The position numbers and the translations under genes were made by a program. A DNA stretch of 64,000 nucleotides from Roseibium aestuarii (lineage in GTDB: Bacteria; Pseudomonadota; Alphaproteobacteria; Rhizobiales; Stappiaceae), in the NCBI RefSeq assembly GCF_008477545.1, contig NZ_VORA01000002.1, forward strand, positions 124,001-188,000, in the 5' to 3' direction. Shown here one piece after another: positions 47,863 through 56,281 of the stretch (its first letter is position 1; the number at the start of each line of letters is the position of its first letter). Below the pieces are notes generated by a model, which had not been told where the DNA came from, did not search any database, and worked only from the letters and a program-made list of their open reading frames with translations.

Positions 47863-48738
47863 ATGACCGCCTGTTTCGCCCCCGCCAAGGTCAATCTCGC
47901 CCTCCACATCACCGGTCAGCGGGCGGATGGCTATCACCTTCTCGACAGTCTGGTGGTCTTCCCGCGGATCGGCGACACGCTGATCGCGAGCGCAGCCCCC
48001 GCCGGAGCGGCTCCCTCGCTCACCCTCACCGGCCGTTTCGCGGCCGAGCTGGGCGAGACGGCGGCACAGGACAATCTGGTGCTGCGCGCCCTGGGGGCCG
48101 CATGCGCTGCCGCCGGACGCCCAGAGCCGTCCCTCGCGCTCACCCTCGACAAGCAACTGCCCGTCGCCTCCGGCATCGGCGGCGGATCAAGCGATGCGGC
48201 GGCCGCCCTGAAAGTTGCCCTGGATGATCTGGAACTTGCACCGGAGGCGCTTCAGAGCCTGGCCTTGAGCCTCGGGGCAGATGTTCCGGCCTGTCTGGAA
48301 GGCGTTCTCACCGGACGCCCGCTGCGCATGAGCGGCATCGGCGAGACCCTCACGCCCCTGTCCCCCTTGCCCGATCTGGGCATGGTTCTGGTCAATCCCG
48401 GCAAGCCGGTCTCGACACCGGCCATCTTCCGCAGCCTGTCGCGCCGGGACAACCCGCCCCTGCCCGACCTGCCGGATCGCTTCGAGACCCTGGAGACGCT
48501 GATCGACTGGCTGAAGGGCACCCGCAACGACATGCAGGCGGCGGCCGAGACGCTTTGCCCGGAGATTACCTCGGTGCTGCAGGCGCTGAGCGAGGCCCCC
48601 TCCACCCGGCTTGCCCGCATGTCCGGGTCCGGCGCCACCTGCTTTGCCCTCACAGCCCCCGGCGACGAGGAGCAGCTGGCGCAAGACCTCCGCGCCGCCC
48701 ACCCGGACTGGTGGGTCGCCGCCGGCCCGCTCCTCTGA
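47863..48738 (+). CDS. ispE: 4-diphosphocytidyl-2-C-methyl-D-erythritol kinase IspE
   Basis: A 291-residue GHMP kinase of the MEP isoprenoid pathway. The substrate-binding AKVNLALHITGQRADGYH segment is at 8-25, the ATP motif PVASGIGGGSSDAA at 100-113, and a MSGSGATCF-type glycine loop near the C-terminus. The adjacent convergent gene encodes a prenyl diphosphate synthase, so the two consecutive isoprenoid genes sit together. Confidence 0.92.
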   Translation: MTACFAPAKVNLALHITGQRADGYHLLDSLVVFPRIGDTLIASAAPAGAAPSLTLTGRFAAELGETAAQDNLVLRALGAACAAAGRPEPSLALTLDKQLPVASGIGGGSSDAAAALKVALDDLELAPEALQSLALSLGADVPACLEGVLTGRPLRMSGIGETLTPLSPLPDLGMVLVNPGKPVSTPAIFRSLSRRDNPPLPDLPDRFETLETLIDWLKGTRNDMQAAAETLCPEITSVLQALSEAPSTRLARMSGSGATCFALTAPGDEEQLAQDLRAAHPDWWVAAGPLL

Positions 48739-48753
48739 ACCTGGCCGCAAACG

Positions 48754-48786
48754 AAAAAAAGCCCGGCACATCGGCCGGGCTTTTTG
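48754..48786. terminator. Bidirectional terminator between ispE and the prenyl synthase gene
   Basis: Stem GCCCGGC (48761-48767) / GCCGGGC (48774-48780) with loop ACATCG, flanked by seven A on one side and five T on the other. It serves convergent genes. Confidence 0.85.
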
Positions 48787-48812
48787 AATCCTGCGTCAAG
48801 GACTTGCGTGGA

Positions 48813-49829
48813 TCAGCTCACGCGCGCGATGCAGAAGGCAACCGCATCGGCAAGCGCCTGACGGTAGGGTCCGTCCGGCAGCCGGTCGAGGGCTGCCAGC
48901 GCCCCGGCGCCATAGGCCTTCGCCCGCTCCACGGTCTCCGCGATGGCGCCATGGGACTTGAGCAGCTCGATGGCCCGCTCCAGATCCCCATCCTGAATGT
49001 CGCCCTCTTCGAGGCAGCGCTTCCAGAACTCCCGCTCCTCGTCGGTGCCGCGTGCCACCGCCAGCACGATCGGCAGGGTGATCTTGCCTTCGCGGAAATC
49101 GTCGCCCACGTCCTTGCCGAGATCCGCGCTGGACCCGCCATAGTCGAGAGCGTCATCCACCAGCTGGAACGCGAGGCCCAGCTGCATGCCGTAATCGCGT
49201 GCGGCCTGGCGCACCTCGGCCGGCTGATCGGCGATCACCGGGCCGACTTCGGCGGCAGCGGCAAAGAGCGCAGCGGTCTTCGCCTCGATGACCTGCAGAT
49301 AGGCGGCTTCCGGCGTGGTGATGTTCTTGGCCGCGCCCAGCTGCAGCACCTCGCCCTCGGCGATGATGGCAGAAGCCTCGGAGAGGATCCGCAGGGCTTC
49401 GAGCGAGCCCACGTCGACCATCATCTTGAAGGCCTGACCGAGCAGATAGTCACCGACCAGCACGCTGGCCTGATTGCCCCAGAGCTTGCGGGCGGCGAGC
49501 TTGCCCCGGCGCATGTCGCTTTCGTCCACCACGTCGTCATGGAGCAGGGTGGCCGTGTGCATGAATTCCACGCTGGCCGCCAGAACCACATGCCCGTCAC
49601 CGCGATAGCCGCACATGTCGGCCAGCGCGAGGGTCAGCATGGGCCGCAGGCGCTTGCCGCCGGACGAGATCAGGTGGTTGGCGATGACGGGAATGAGCTC
49701 CACGTTGGAGCCGGCCTTCGACAGGATGATCTGGTTGACCCGTTCCATGCCGTCGGCGACGAGATCGACCAACGCCTGAATGGAGGGGGCCGTCGATGGG
49801 GTATCGGTCAGGCTTGCGGCGAGCGTCAC
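48813..49829 (-). CDS. Polyprenyl diphosphate synthase (IspB-like)
   Basis: A 338-residue trans-prenyltransferase, probably the octaprenyl or decaprenyl synthase for the ubiquinone side chain. It has both Asp-rich motifs: HDDVVDESD (about 111-119) and QLVDDALDYGG near 240, plus SSGGKRLRPML. The start is GTG at 49829 with AAGGAG eight to nine bases upstream. The frame upstream continues into 51005 without coding character. Divergent from the DUF2007 gene. Confidence 0.9.
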   Translation of the reverse strand: MTLAASLTDTPSTAPSIQALVDLVADGMERVNQIILSKAGSNVELIPVIANHLISSGGKRLRPMLTLALADMCGYRGDGHVVLAASVEFMHTATLLHDDVVDESDMRRGKLAARKLWGNQASVLVGDYLLGQAFKMMVDVGSLEALRILSEASAIIAEGEVLQLGAAKNITTPEAAYLQVIEAKTAALFAAAAEVGPVIADQPAEVRQAARDYGMQLGLAFQLVDDALDYGGSSADLGKDVGDDFREGKITLPIVLAVARGTDEEREFWKRCLEEGDIQDGDLERAIELLKSHGAIAETVERAKAYGAGALAALDRLPDGPYRQALADAVAFCIARVS

Positions 49830-50016
49830 CGTTGGCACTCCTTGTGAACTTTTGAGCGGACAATATGGCGGGAGGCCATGCGGGGCAAGGGAGCGAACGG
49901 TTGACAAGCTGTTGAAATGCGTCCAGCAGCTTGTTTTCTTCGAATTTCTGCCGGTGCTGCGGCTCTCGGGCTGCGCCTTCCGGTGCCTCGCGCCCTCAAG
50001 TCTGCCAGGATGCCCC

Positions 50017-50256
50017 ATGAGAGAACTCGTCAGGACCAATGATCCGGTGCTCATCTCGTTCCTCGAATCCCTGCTCGAGGAGGCGGAGATCCCGCATCTG
50101 GTCGCCGATGGCAACATGAGCATCCTGGAAGGCTCGCTGGCCATGATCCCGCGCCGGGTGCTGGTGGTGGACGACCACGAGACCGAAGCCCGCCGCCTGC
50201 TGATCAACGCCGGGCTGGAAAAGGAGCTGCGTCCGGTCGAGGGAGGCCCATTGTGA
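50017..50256 (+). CDS. DUF2007 domain protein
   Basis: A 79-residue protein of the DUF2007 (putative signal-transducing) family: RELVRTNDPVLISFLESLL...IPHLVADGN..., then a C-terminal RRVLVVDDHETEARRLL. AGGA six bases before the ATG at 50017 gives this start. It overlaps the next gene by 4 bp (GTGA), so they form a coupled pair. In rhizobia this gene commonly precedes trmN6-type methyltransferases. Confidence 0.85.
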   Translation: MRELVRTNDPVLISFLESLLEEAEIPHLVADGNMSILEGSLAMIPRRVLVVDDHETEARRLLINAGLEKELRPVEGGPL

Positions 50257-51089
50257 GCCTCGACGACGCCCGCCAGCCGGAAGAAGGGATCGCCCCTGCC
50301 GCACCCGCCCCGGACGCCACCACATGGGATGCGTTTCTGGGCGGCAAGGTCTATGTGCACCAGCCCGCGAAGGGCCGCCACCGCGCGGGGCTGGACGCCG
50401 TCTATCTGGCTGCCGCCCTGCCGGACGAGACAAGCGGCCACGTGGTGGATCTGGGCTCGGGTGTCGGAACCGCCGGTCTGTGCGCCGCCGCGCGCCTCGC
50501 CCGGATCGAGGTGACACTCGTGGATGTGGATCCCCTCATCCTGGACCTCGCCCGGCGCAATCTGGCGGAGCCGGAAAATGCAACCCTTGCATCCCGGGTC
50601 CGCGTGCTGGAAGCCGACATCACCGCCAAGGGCACCCAGCGGCATGCCAGCGGCCTGAAGCCGGCCATGGCCGATCACGTGATCATGAACCCGCCCTATT
50701 ACGAGGCGGACCGGTTCCGCTCCTCCCCCCAGAGCGCCCGCGCCGGCGCCCACATGCTGGACGCCCGGGGCCTCGACCCCTGGGCCCGCACCGCGACCGA
50801 CATCCTGCGCGAGGGCGGCAGCCTGACGGTGATCTTCCGCGCCGACGGTCTTCAGGAGCTTCTGGACGTGCTGAGCGGCCGGTTCGGCGCCATCGACGTC
50901 GTTCCGCTGCGCCCCCGGCCGGACGCCCCGGCCACCCGCGTGCTCGTGCGCGCCATCCGCGCCAGCAAGGCCCCCTTGCAGCTGCTGCCCGGTTTCGTCC
51001 TGCACGAAGGCGAAGGATCGGAGTTCCGCCCGGAAGCCCGCGCGGTCATGCGCGACGGCGCGGGCCTCGGACTGCGCCCGCGCCGCTGA
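50253..51089 (+). CDS. tRNA1(Val) adenine-N6 methyltransferase family (TrmN6-like)
   Basis: A 278-residue SAM-dependent methyltransferase. The SAM motif VVDLGSGVGTAGL lies near 66-78 and the catalytic NPPYY at about 149-153 marks an N6-adenine enzyme of the TrmN6/HemK type. It likely methylates A37 of tRNA1(Val), or a related substrate. Start is GTG at 50253, overlapping the DUF2007 stop, with GGGAGG upstream. It converges with usg, 14 bp apart. Confidence 0.85.
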   Translation: MSLDDARQPEEGIAPAAPAPDATTWDAFLGGKVYVHQPAKGRHRAGLDAVYLAAALPDETSGHVVDLGSGVGTAGLCAAARLARIEVTLVDVDPLILDLARRNLAEPENATLASRVRVLEADITAKGTQRHASGLKPAMADHVIMNPPYYEADRFRSSPQSARAGAHMLDARGLDPWARTATDILREGGSLTVIFRADGLQELLDVLSGRFGAIDVVPLRPRPDAPATRVLVRAIRASKAPLQLLPGFVLHEGEGSEFRPEARAVMRDGAGLGLRPRR

Positions 51090-51103
51090 GGCCGCTCATC
51101 CGG

Positions 51104-51373
51104 TCAGTTCAACAGCAGCTCGCCCTGCAGATAGCGGAAGTCGCAAGGCTTGATCAGTTTCTCGTGGGCCACCCGGACCAGATGGATCGGCCCGTCGAGT
51201 TCCCTTTCCCAGAAATGCAGAAAGCGCGACAACTCCGGAAAGTCGGGCGCCTTGTCTTCTGTCTGCCAGAGGAAACTTTGGAGAAAGGCCGGATGATCCG
51301 GCATGCGATAGAGGATTTCTGCGGTCAGGAGACCGAACCCGTCCAGACGTTTCAGGAAATCCGAACTCACCAT
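51104..51373 (-). CDS. usg: Usg family protein
   Basis: An 89-residue protein of the Usg family, named from the gene before trpF in Caulobacter. Recognisable sequence: TAEILYRMPDHPAFLQSFLWQ and HLVRVAHEKLIKPCDFRY. Function unknown. The ATG at 51373 has GAGG five bases ahead; a GTG two codons upstream is the alternative. Not linked to trp genes here; rather it is downstream of a rhodanese gene. Confidence 0.85.
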   Translation of the reverse strand: MVSSDFLKRLDGFGLLTAEILYRMPDHPAFLQSFLWQTEDKAPDFPELSRFLHFWERELDGPIHLVRVAHEKLIKPCDFRYLQGELLLN

Positions 51374-51460
51374 GGGCACCTCGCTTTCCAGGCCAAATCA
51401 GGCATGAGAAAAGCTTAGACGCTTTTTGAAATTCGTCAATTTACCACATGAATCCAGAGA

Positions 51461-51492
51461 CTTGGCAGCATGTCCTCATGAGTGCTGCCAAG
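51461..51492. repeat. Perfect 10-bp inverted repeat with inner palindrome
   Basis: CTTGGCAGCA (51461-51470) and TGCTGCCAAG (51483-51492) are exact inverted copies; the 12-base loop contains the palindrome CTCATGAG (51475-51482). It lies 14 bp after the rhodanese stop (minus strand) and about 90 bp before the usg start. No T-run follows, so terminator function is doubtful; it may be an operator or a mobile palindromic unit. Confidence 0.75.
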
Positions 51493-51505
51493 CCCCGCCA
51501 TGTGC

Positions 51506-51922
51506 TCAAGCCAAGCTGCCCGGCGCATCGCCGCTCGCAAAGGGCAGTCCCTCGTCGGCCCAGCCGGTGATGCCGCCGATCATCAGCTTCACCGGCCGTC
51601 CGAGGCGGGCAAGCTTGAGGGCGGCCTTGTCCGCGCCATTGCAATGGGGCCCGGCGCAATAGACGACGAAGACGGTCTCTTCCGGCCACGCGTCCATGCG
51701 CTCCGGCGTGATCTTCCGGTGCGGCAGATGCAGCGCGCCCGGCACATGGCGCCGGGCATAGGCCTCCGGACTGCCCACCACATGCAGCAGCACGAAATCC
51801 GTCTCGCCGTGCCGCAGGGCCGTCGCCACGTCGTCGCAATCGGTCTCCAGCGCCAGACGGGCGGAGAAGTGGGCAATGGCCTGCGCACTTGGCGCGGGAG
51901 AAACGTCGGTCACGATGCTCAT
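51506..51922 (-). CDS. Rhodanese-like domain protein
   Basis: A 138-residue single-domain rhodanese. The active loop is VVYCAGPHCNGADKAA with Cys at about 89, a loop length usual for rhodanese sulfurtransferases rather than Cdc25. The gene is divergent from a GlxA/FtrA-type AraC regulator (110 bp apart), a linkage seen often in alphaproteobacteria, which suggests that the regulator controls it in sulfur or cyanide-like stress. Confidence 0.87.
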   Translation of the reverse strand: MSIVTDVSPAPSAQAIAHFSARLALETDCDDVATALRHGETDFVLLHVVGSPEAYARRHVPGALHLPHRKITPERMDAWPEETVFVVYCAGPHCNGADKAALKLARLGRPVKLMIGGITGWADEGLPFASGDAPGSLA

Positions 51923-52032
51923 GAAAAGTCCCTCTTGCTGGAAGACTGGCGGACCTGCCGCTGTCTCCCGAGAGATCTACCTCACGGCTTCCCGATTGAC
52001 CGCTGGCAGACTTGACCTTTATCGTAAGGATC

Positions 52033-53025
52033 ATGCCAAACACTGCCACTCTCTTTCCGTCGCCCTCCCCGCTCGTGGTGGCGCTTGCCTATGACGGGCT
52101 CTGCCTCTTCGAATTCGGTGTCGCGGCAGAGGTCTTCGGCCTGCCGCGGCCGGAGATGGGCCCGGACTGGTACCGCTTTGCCATTGCCTCGGTGGACCCG
52201 GGCCCCTTGCGCACCACGGGCGGCATGACGCTCCAGGTGGACGGGGGACTGGAACTACTGGAGGGTGCCGGCACGATCATCGTTCCCGGCTGGCGCTCGG
52301 CCGATGCGCCGGTGCCCCGTCCGCTGATCGAGGCGCTGGTCCGTGCCCATGGGCGCGGCGCAAGGCTTCTGTCCATCTGCTCGGGTGTGTTCGTCCTCGC
52401 GACGACCGGCCTGCTGCATGGGCGGAGGGTGACCACCCACTGGCGCTATACGGAGAAACTCGCCGCTCGCCATCCGGAGCTGACCATCGAACCCGGCGTC
52501 CTCTATGTGGACGAGGGCCAGATCCTGACCAGCGCGGGCAGTGCGGCCGGCATCGATCTCTGCCTGCACCTGATCCGCCGCGACCGGGGCAGTGCAGCGG
52601 CCAATTCGGTCGCGCGCCGTCTGGTCGTCCCGGCCCATCGCGACGGCGGACAGGCCCAGTTCATCGAGGCCAGCGTTCCCGAGCCCCATGAAGGGGCCCG
52701 CCTCAGCCCGGTCTTCGACTGGATGCGCGACAATCTCGCCCTGCCCCACCGGGTGGCAGATCTCGCCCGCCGGGCCGGCATGAGCGAACGCACCTTCCTG
52801 CGCCGGTTCGAGGCTGCGTCCGGCACCACCCCGGCCCGATGGCTTCTGGCCGAGCGCCTGCGCCGGGTGCGGGACCGGCTGGAGGCCGGAGACGAGAGCG
52901 TCGAGACCCTGGCGGAGGCCTGCGGCTTCGGCACGGCCACAAATCTGCGCGGTCATTTCCGCCGCGAGCTGGGAACGACGCCCACCGCCTATCGGGCAAG
53001 GTTCTCCCGCGCCCGATCTGCGTGA
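52033..53025 (+). CDS. GlxA/FtrA family transcriptional regulator (DJ-1/PfpI + AraC)
   Basis: A 330-residue regulator with an N-terminal DJ-1/PfpI-like domain (about 10-190; the nucleophile-elbow position is LSICSGVFVL with Cys near 117) and a C-terminal AraC-type double helix-turn-helix (about 225-325: DLARRAGMSERTFLRRF and LAEACGFGTATNLRGHF). AAGGATC precedes the ATG at 52033. It is likely to sense a small molecule with the DJ-1 fold. Divergent from the rhodanese gene. Confidence 0.88.
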   Translation: MPNTATLFPSPSPLVVALAYDGLCLFEFGVAAEVFGLPRPEMGPDWYRFAIASVDPGPLRTTGGMTLQVDGGLELLEGAGTIIVPGWRSADAPVPRPLIEALVRAHGRGARLLSICSGVFVLATTGLLHGRRVTTHWRYTEKLAARHPELTIEPGVLYVDEGQILTSAGSAAGIDLCLHLIRRDRGSAAANSVARRLVVPAHRDGGQAQFIEASVPEPHEGARLSPVFDWMRDNLALPHRVADLARRAGMSERTFLRRFEAASGTTPARWLLAERLRRVRDRLEAGDESVETLAEACGFGTATNLRGHFRRELGTTPTAYRARFSRARSA

Positions 53026-53033
53026 ATGAAGGC

Positions 53034-53432
53034 TCAGTTTGCCTGAATGCTGTCCAGATAGCTGAGGAAGTCCTCAATCTCCTCCGGCTCCAGAACCGCT
53101 TCGGGCATGTCCGGATGGGCCGTGACGATGCCTTCGGCCAGCGATTCGGCCAGATCCTCGATCGGATAGCGCCGTGCCAGATCCCGGAAGGCCGGGGCCC
53201 GGCGCTTGCGGCTCGCGTCATCCGTGCCCACCGCATGGCACTGGGCGCAATGGTCCTGCGCATAGGCAAGGCCCCGCGCCGCGTCACCCTCGAACTCTGC
53301 CGCCCGCGCCCTGCCCGCAAAGAGGGCGACCGAAACGATCAGGGTCATCGCCGCCGCAAGGGCCAGCGCCGACACCAGAGGTTTCACACATTTCCAGCCA
53401 TCCTGCACATGATGGGCGAAATCCGCACGCAT
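53034..53432 (-). CDS. Cytochrome c family protein
   Basis: A 132-residue mono-heme c-type cytochrome, exported via an N-terminal hydrophobic segment (about 17-40, cut near ARAAE). The heme motif is CAQCH at 62-66 and the Met axial ligand is likely in HPDMPEAV. Expected in the periplasm. GGGAG eight bases before 53432 favours this ATG; an ATG at 53438 has too short spacing. It lies just downstream of and convergent with the AraC regulator (8 bp gap), so no operon link. Confidence 0.83.
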   Translation of the reverse strand: MRADFAHHVQDGWKCVKPLVSALALAAAMTLIVSVALFAGRARAAEFEGDAARGLAYAQDHCAQCHAVGTDDASRKRRAPAFRDLARRYPIEDLAESLAEGIVTAHPDMPEAVLEPEEIEDFLSYLDSIQAN

Positions 53433-53687
53433 GGTCATGTCTCCCTTGTCTGCCGGCACCCTGCGCCCGGCGCCTGCCTCCCGCCTTGTGGCAGATCAAC
53501 CTGCCGGCGATTTCCACCGGTGACAGTTTTGCGCTCATCCCTGCCCCGTCTGCCGCAGGAGAGAGGCGCTTCTCCCCAAGGCGCCGGTTGCCTTGCCCGT
53601 GCGACACGTTAATCTCCTCCCCAGAGGAACGTCCATCGAGAACCGGCGCCCCCTCGGGCCAGACCGGTCGCCAGCCGAAAGAACGCC

Positions 53688-54671
53688 ATGTCCGAGATGA
53701 GGCCAGCCACGGGTGCACCCGCGCCTTCCAGCCAATCTGCGCAACTGCCCGCCAGCATCGACGAGACCCTGACGCTCCTGACGGGGGCCGGTTACGTCGC
53801 CGACCGGGCGCTTGCCACCGTGCTGCATCTGGCGCTGCGCATGGGCCGCCCGCTGTTTCTGGAAGGCGAAGCCGGCGTCGGCAAGACCGAGATCGCCAAG
53901 GTGCTGAGCCGCACCCTCGGCCGCGATCTCATCCGTCTGCAGTGCTACGAGGGGCTGGATCTGGCCGCCGCCGTCTATGAATGGAACTATCCGGCTCAGA
54001 TGGTCGAGATCCGCGTTTCGGAAGCCAGCGGAGACACCGACCACGCCAGCCTGTCGAAATCCATCTTCGACGAGCGCTTCCTCATCAAGCGACCGGTGCT
54101 TCAGGCCCTCGAACCCTCCCTCAAGGGCCCGCCCGTCTTCCTGATCGACGAGCTCGACCGGGCGGACGAAGCCTTCGAGGCCTTCCTGCTGGAAGTGCTC
54201 TCCGACTATCAGGTGACCATTCCCGAACTGGGCACGGTGAAGGCGGAAGAACCGCCCATCGTCATCGTCACCACCAACCGCACCCGCGAGATCCACGACG
54301 CCCTGAAGCGCCGCTGCCTCTACCACTGGGTCGACTATCCGGATGCGGAGCGCGAACTGGAAATCGTGCGCACCAAAGTTCCGGGTGCCAGCGCCGTGCT
54401 GGCCGGCGAGGTGGTCGCTTTCGTCCAGAAGCTGCGCGCCGAGGACGACCTCTTCAAGCAGCCGGGCGTGGCAGAAACCCTCGACTGGGCCACGGCCCTG
54501 ACCGAACTGAGCGAGATTGCCCTCGACCCCGACATGGCCACCGACACGCTGGGTGTCCTGCTGAAATACCAGGACGACATCGAGCGGGTGCGCGGCTCGC
54601 GCCTGCGCCAGATCATCGACGACATCCGCAAGCAGGATCCCGCCCGCGTCGCCCAGATGCCGGTGGTGTGA
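53688..54671 (+). CDS. MoxR-type AAA+ ATPase
   Basis: A 327-residue AAA+ ATPase of the MoxR family. Walker A is GEAGVGKT (about 60-67), Walker B VFLIDELDRAD (about 146-156) and sensor 1 IVTTNRTREIHDA near 193. MoxR proteins assist insertion of cofactors into enzymes together with VWA partners. The VWA gene follows 10 bp downstream. In many alphaproteobacteria this pair lies with CO dehydrogenase-like or xanthine dehydrogenase genes; none is present here. Confidence 0.88.
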   Translation: MSEMRPATGAPAPSSQSAQLPASIDETLTLLTGAGYVADRALATVLHLALRMGRPLFLEGEAGVGKTEIAKVLSRTLGRDLIRLQCYEGLDLAAAVYEWNYPAQMVEIRVSEASGDTDHASLSKSIFDERFLIKRPVLQALEPSLKGPPVFLIDELDRADEAFEAFLLEVLSDYQVTIPELGTVKAEEPPIVIVTTNRTREIHDALKRRCLYHWVDYPDAERELEIVRTKVPGASAVLAGEVVAFVQKLRAEDDLFKQPGVAETLDWATALTELSEIALDPDMATDTLGVLLKYQDDIERVRGSRLRQIIDDIRKQDPARVAQMPVV

Positions 54672-54681
54672 GCCCGCTGTC

Positions 54682-55932
54682 ATGACCACCGCGTCCCCCC
54701 CGGCTGAAGGCAAGATCCTCGACAACATCGTCTATTTCGCCCGCACCCTGCGCAAGGCGGGCATGCCCGTCGGCCCGGCCAAGGTGGTCGAGGCCGTGCG
54801 CGCGGTGGAAGTGGCGGGCCTGCGCAACCGGGAAGATCTCTACTGGACCCTGCATGCGGTCTTCGTGTCGAAGCGGGATCAGCGCGAGGTCTTCGACGAG
54901 GCCTTCCGCATCTACTGGCGCTCCCGCGGGCTGGTGGAAAAGATGCTCGCGATCCTGTCCCCCGTCGCCCCGCCGCGCGGCGCGCCGGAACCTCCGAAGG
55001 CCGGGCAGACCCGCGTCTCCCAGGCCTTCGATGCCCGTCGACAGGAATCCTCCGAGCAGGTGAAGCCGAAGATCGAGGTCGATGCCTCCTTCACCGTGTC
55101 GGGGCGCGAGAAGCTTCAGAGCAAGGACTTTGCCCAGATGACCGCCGAGGAACTGGCGGAGGCACGCAAGGCTCTTGCCGCCATGCGCCTGCCCCAGGAC
55201 CGGCTGAGGCAGCGCCGGCTCGTGGCCGCAAGCTCCGGCCGGATCGATCCGCGCCGCTCCTTCCGCGCCTCCTTGCGCGCCGGTGGCGATGTGATCGCCC
55301 TGCGCCACGCCCGGCCGCAGGAAAAGCGCCCGCCGCTCGTGGTGCTCTGCGATGTCTCCGGCTCGATGAGCCAGTATTCGCGCCTGTTCCTGCATTTCCT
55401 CCATGCGGTGACGGAAGAACGCCGGGACGTGCATTCCTTCGTCTTCGGCACCCGGCTTACCAACATCACCCGCAGCCTGCGCCAGAAGGACCCGGACGTG
55501 GCCCTGGCCGCCTGCTCGGACGGGGTGAAGGACTGGTCGGGCGGCACGCGCATTGCCACCGCGCTGCGCGACTTCAACCTCCACTGGTCACGACGGGTGC
55601 TGTCGGGCAATCCGACCGTGCTCCTCATCACCGACGGGCTGGAACGGGACACGGACGAGGATCTGGCGCGCGAGATGGACCGGCTGCACCGGTCCTGCCG
55701 CCGGCTCATCTGGCTCAACCCGCTGCTGCGTTTCGACAGGTTCGAGCCCAAGGCGCGCGGCATCCGCGCCATGCTGCCCCATGTGGACGAGTTCCGCGCC
55801 GCCCATTCCCTCGATGCAATTTCGGAGCTCGTCCAGGCCCTGTCCGCCGACGCGCCCAACCCACGTCTCAAGACCCCGAAGGACTGGCTGAAGGCGCACA
55901 CACAAATCCGGAGGAACAAATGGATTGGTTAA
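54682..55932 (+). CDS. VWA domain protein (CoxE-like)
   Basis: A 416-residue partner of the MoxR ATPase, with a von Willebrand type A domain in the second half. The MIDAS motif is DVSGSMS near residue 223 and the second metal ligand region is TDGLERDTDEDL near 315. The final residues (QIRRNKWIG) come from the junction with an AT-rich gene: the stop codon overlaps the start of the next ORF, and the last 10 residues do not look like those of relatives. See the next feature. Confidence 0.85.
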   Translation: MTTASPPAEGKILDNIVYFARTLRKAGMPVGPAKVVEAVRAVEVAGLRNREDLYWTLHAVFVSKRDQREVFDEAFRIYWRSRGLVEKMLAILSPVAPPRGAPEPPKAGQTRVSQAFDARRQESSEQVKPKIEVDASFTVSGREKLQSKDFAQMTAEELAEARKALAAMRLPQDRLRQRRLVAASSGRIDPRRSFRASLRAGGDVIALRHARPQEKRPPLVVLCDVSGSMSQYSRLFLHFLHAVTEERRDVHSFVFGTRLTNITRSLRQKDPDVALAACSDGVKDWSGGTRIATALRDFNLHWSRRVLSGNPTVLLITDGLERDTDEDLAREMDRLHRSCRRLIWLNPLLRFDRFEPKARGIRAMLPHVDEFRAAHSLDAISELVQALSADAPNPRLKTPKDWLKAHTQIRRNKWIG

Positions 55933-56264
55933 TGCCGCTGATTACTGGACTGAGCATTGGAGCAATAGTAAAGACCATAATCGATTTCTTTCTTTCAAAC
56001 TTTATTGAACGAAAGAAGATGCGCTATGAAGAAATGAAAAAATCATATTTAGGACTACTAGACACCCTTAAGATAGCTGCAATACAGCACTCTGAAGACA
56101 CTTCAAAAGAATTTGCACTCTGGCACGCCAAGTGCGACCTCTTTGGATCATCTGACATTTCAGAATTAATACAGAGACTTATCGACAGCCACGACGCGTC
56201 CATCGAAGTAAAAAAATGTGCATACGATAATTTATTGAGACAAATGAAGACTGATCTTCGATAG
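55920..56264 (+). CDS. AT-rich orphan gene: small membrane-anchored protein
   Basis: A 114-residue protein with an N-terminal membrane segment (about 5-26, SIGAIVKTIIDFF), followed by a positively charged, coiled-coil-like helix (ERKKMRYEEMKKSY) and a helical cytosolic tail (LWHAKCDLFG, LIQRLIDSHD). I do not recognise it; similar short anchored proteins exist in many bacteria with unknown roles. GGAGGAACAA precedes the ATG. The start lies inside the VWA stop region (13 bp overlap). GC is about 38-39% by hand count over 55921-56260, against about 65% nearby, with A-rich codons, so it looks acquired. Confidence 0.75.
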   Translation: MDWLMPLITGLSIGAIVKTIIDFFLSNFIERKKMRYEEMKKSYLGLLDTLKIAAIQHSEDTSKEFALWHAKCDLFGSSDISELIQRLIDSHDASIEVKKCAYDNLLRQMKTDLR

Positions 56265-56281
56265 GTCTCGTCCAACGACCC

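Noticed and set aside
46189..48156. A 655-codon minus-strand frame opposite the TPR gene and ispE
   Set aside because: Antisense shadow; both plus-strand genes have ribosome sites and family features.
48813..51005. A 730-codon frame joining the prenyl synthase with sequence upstream
   Set aside because: The upstream part lies opposite DUF2007 and trmN6, which have clear start and stop signals; the synthase starts at a GTG at 49829 with AAGGAG.
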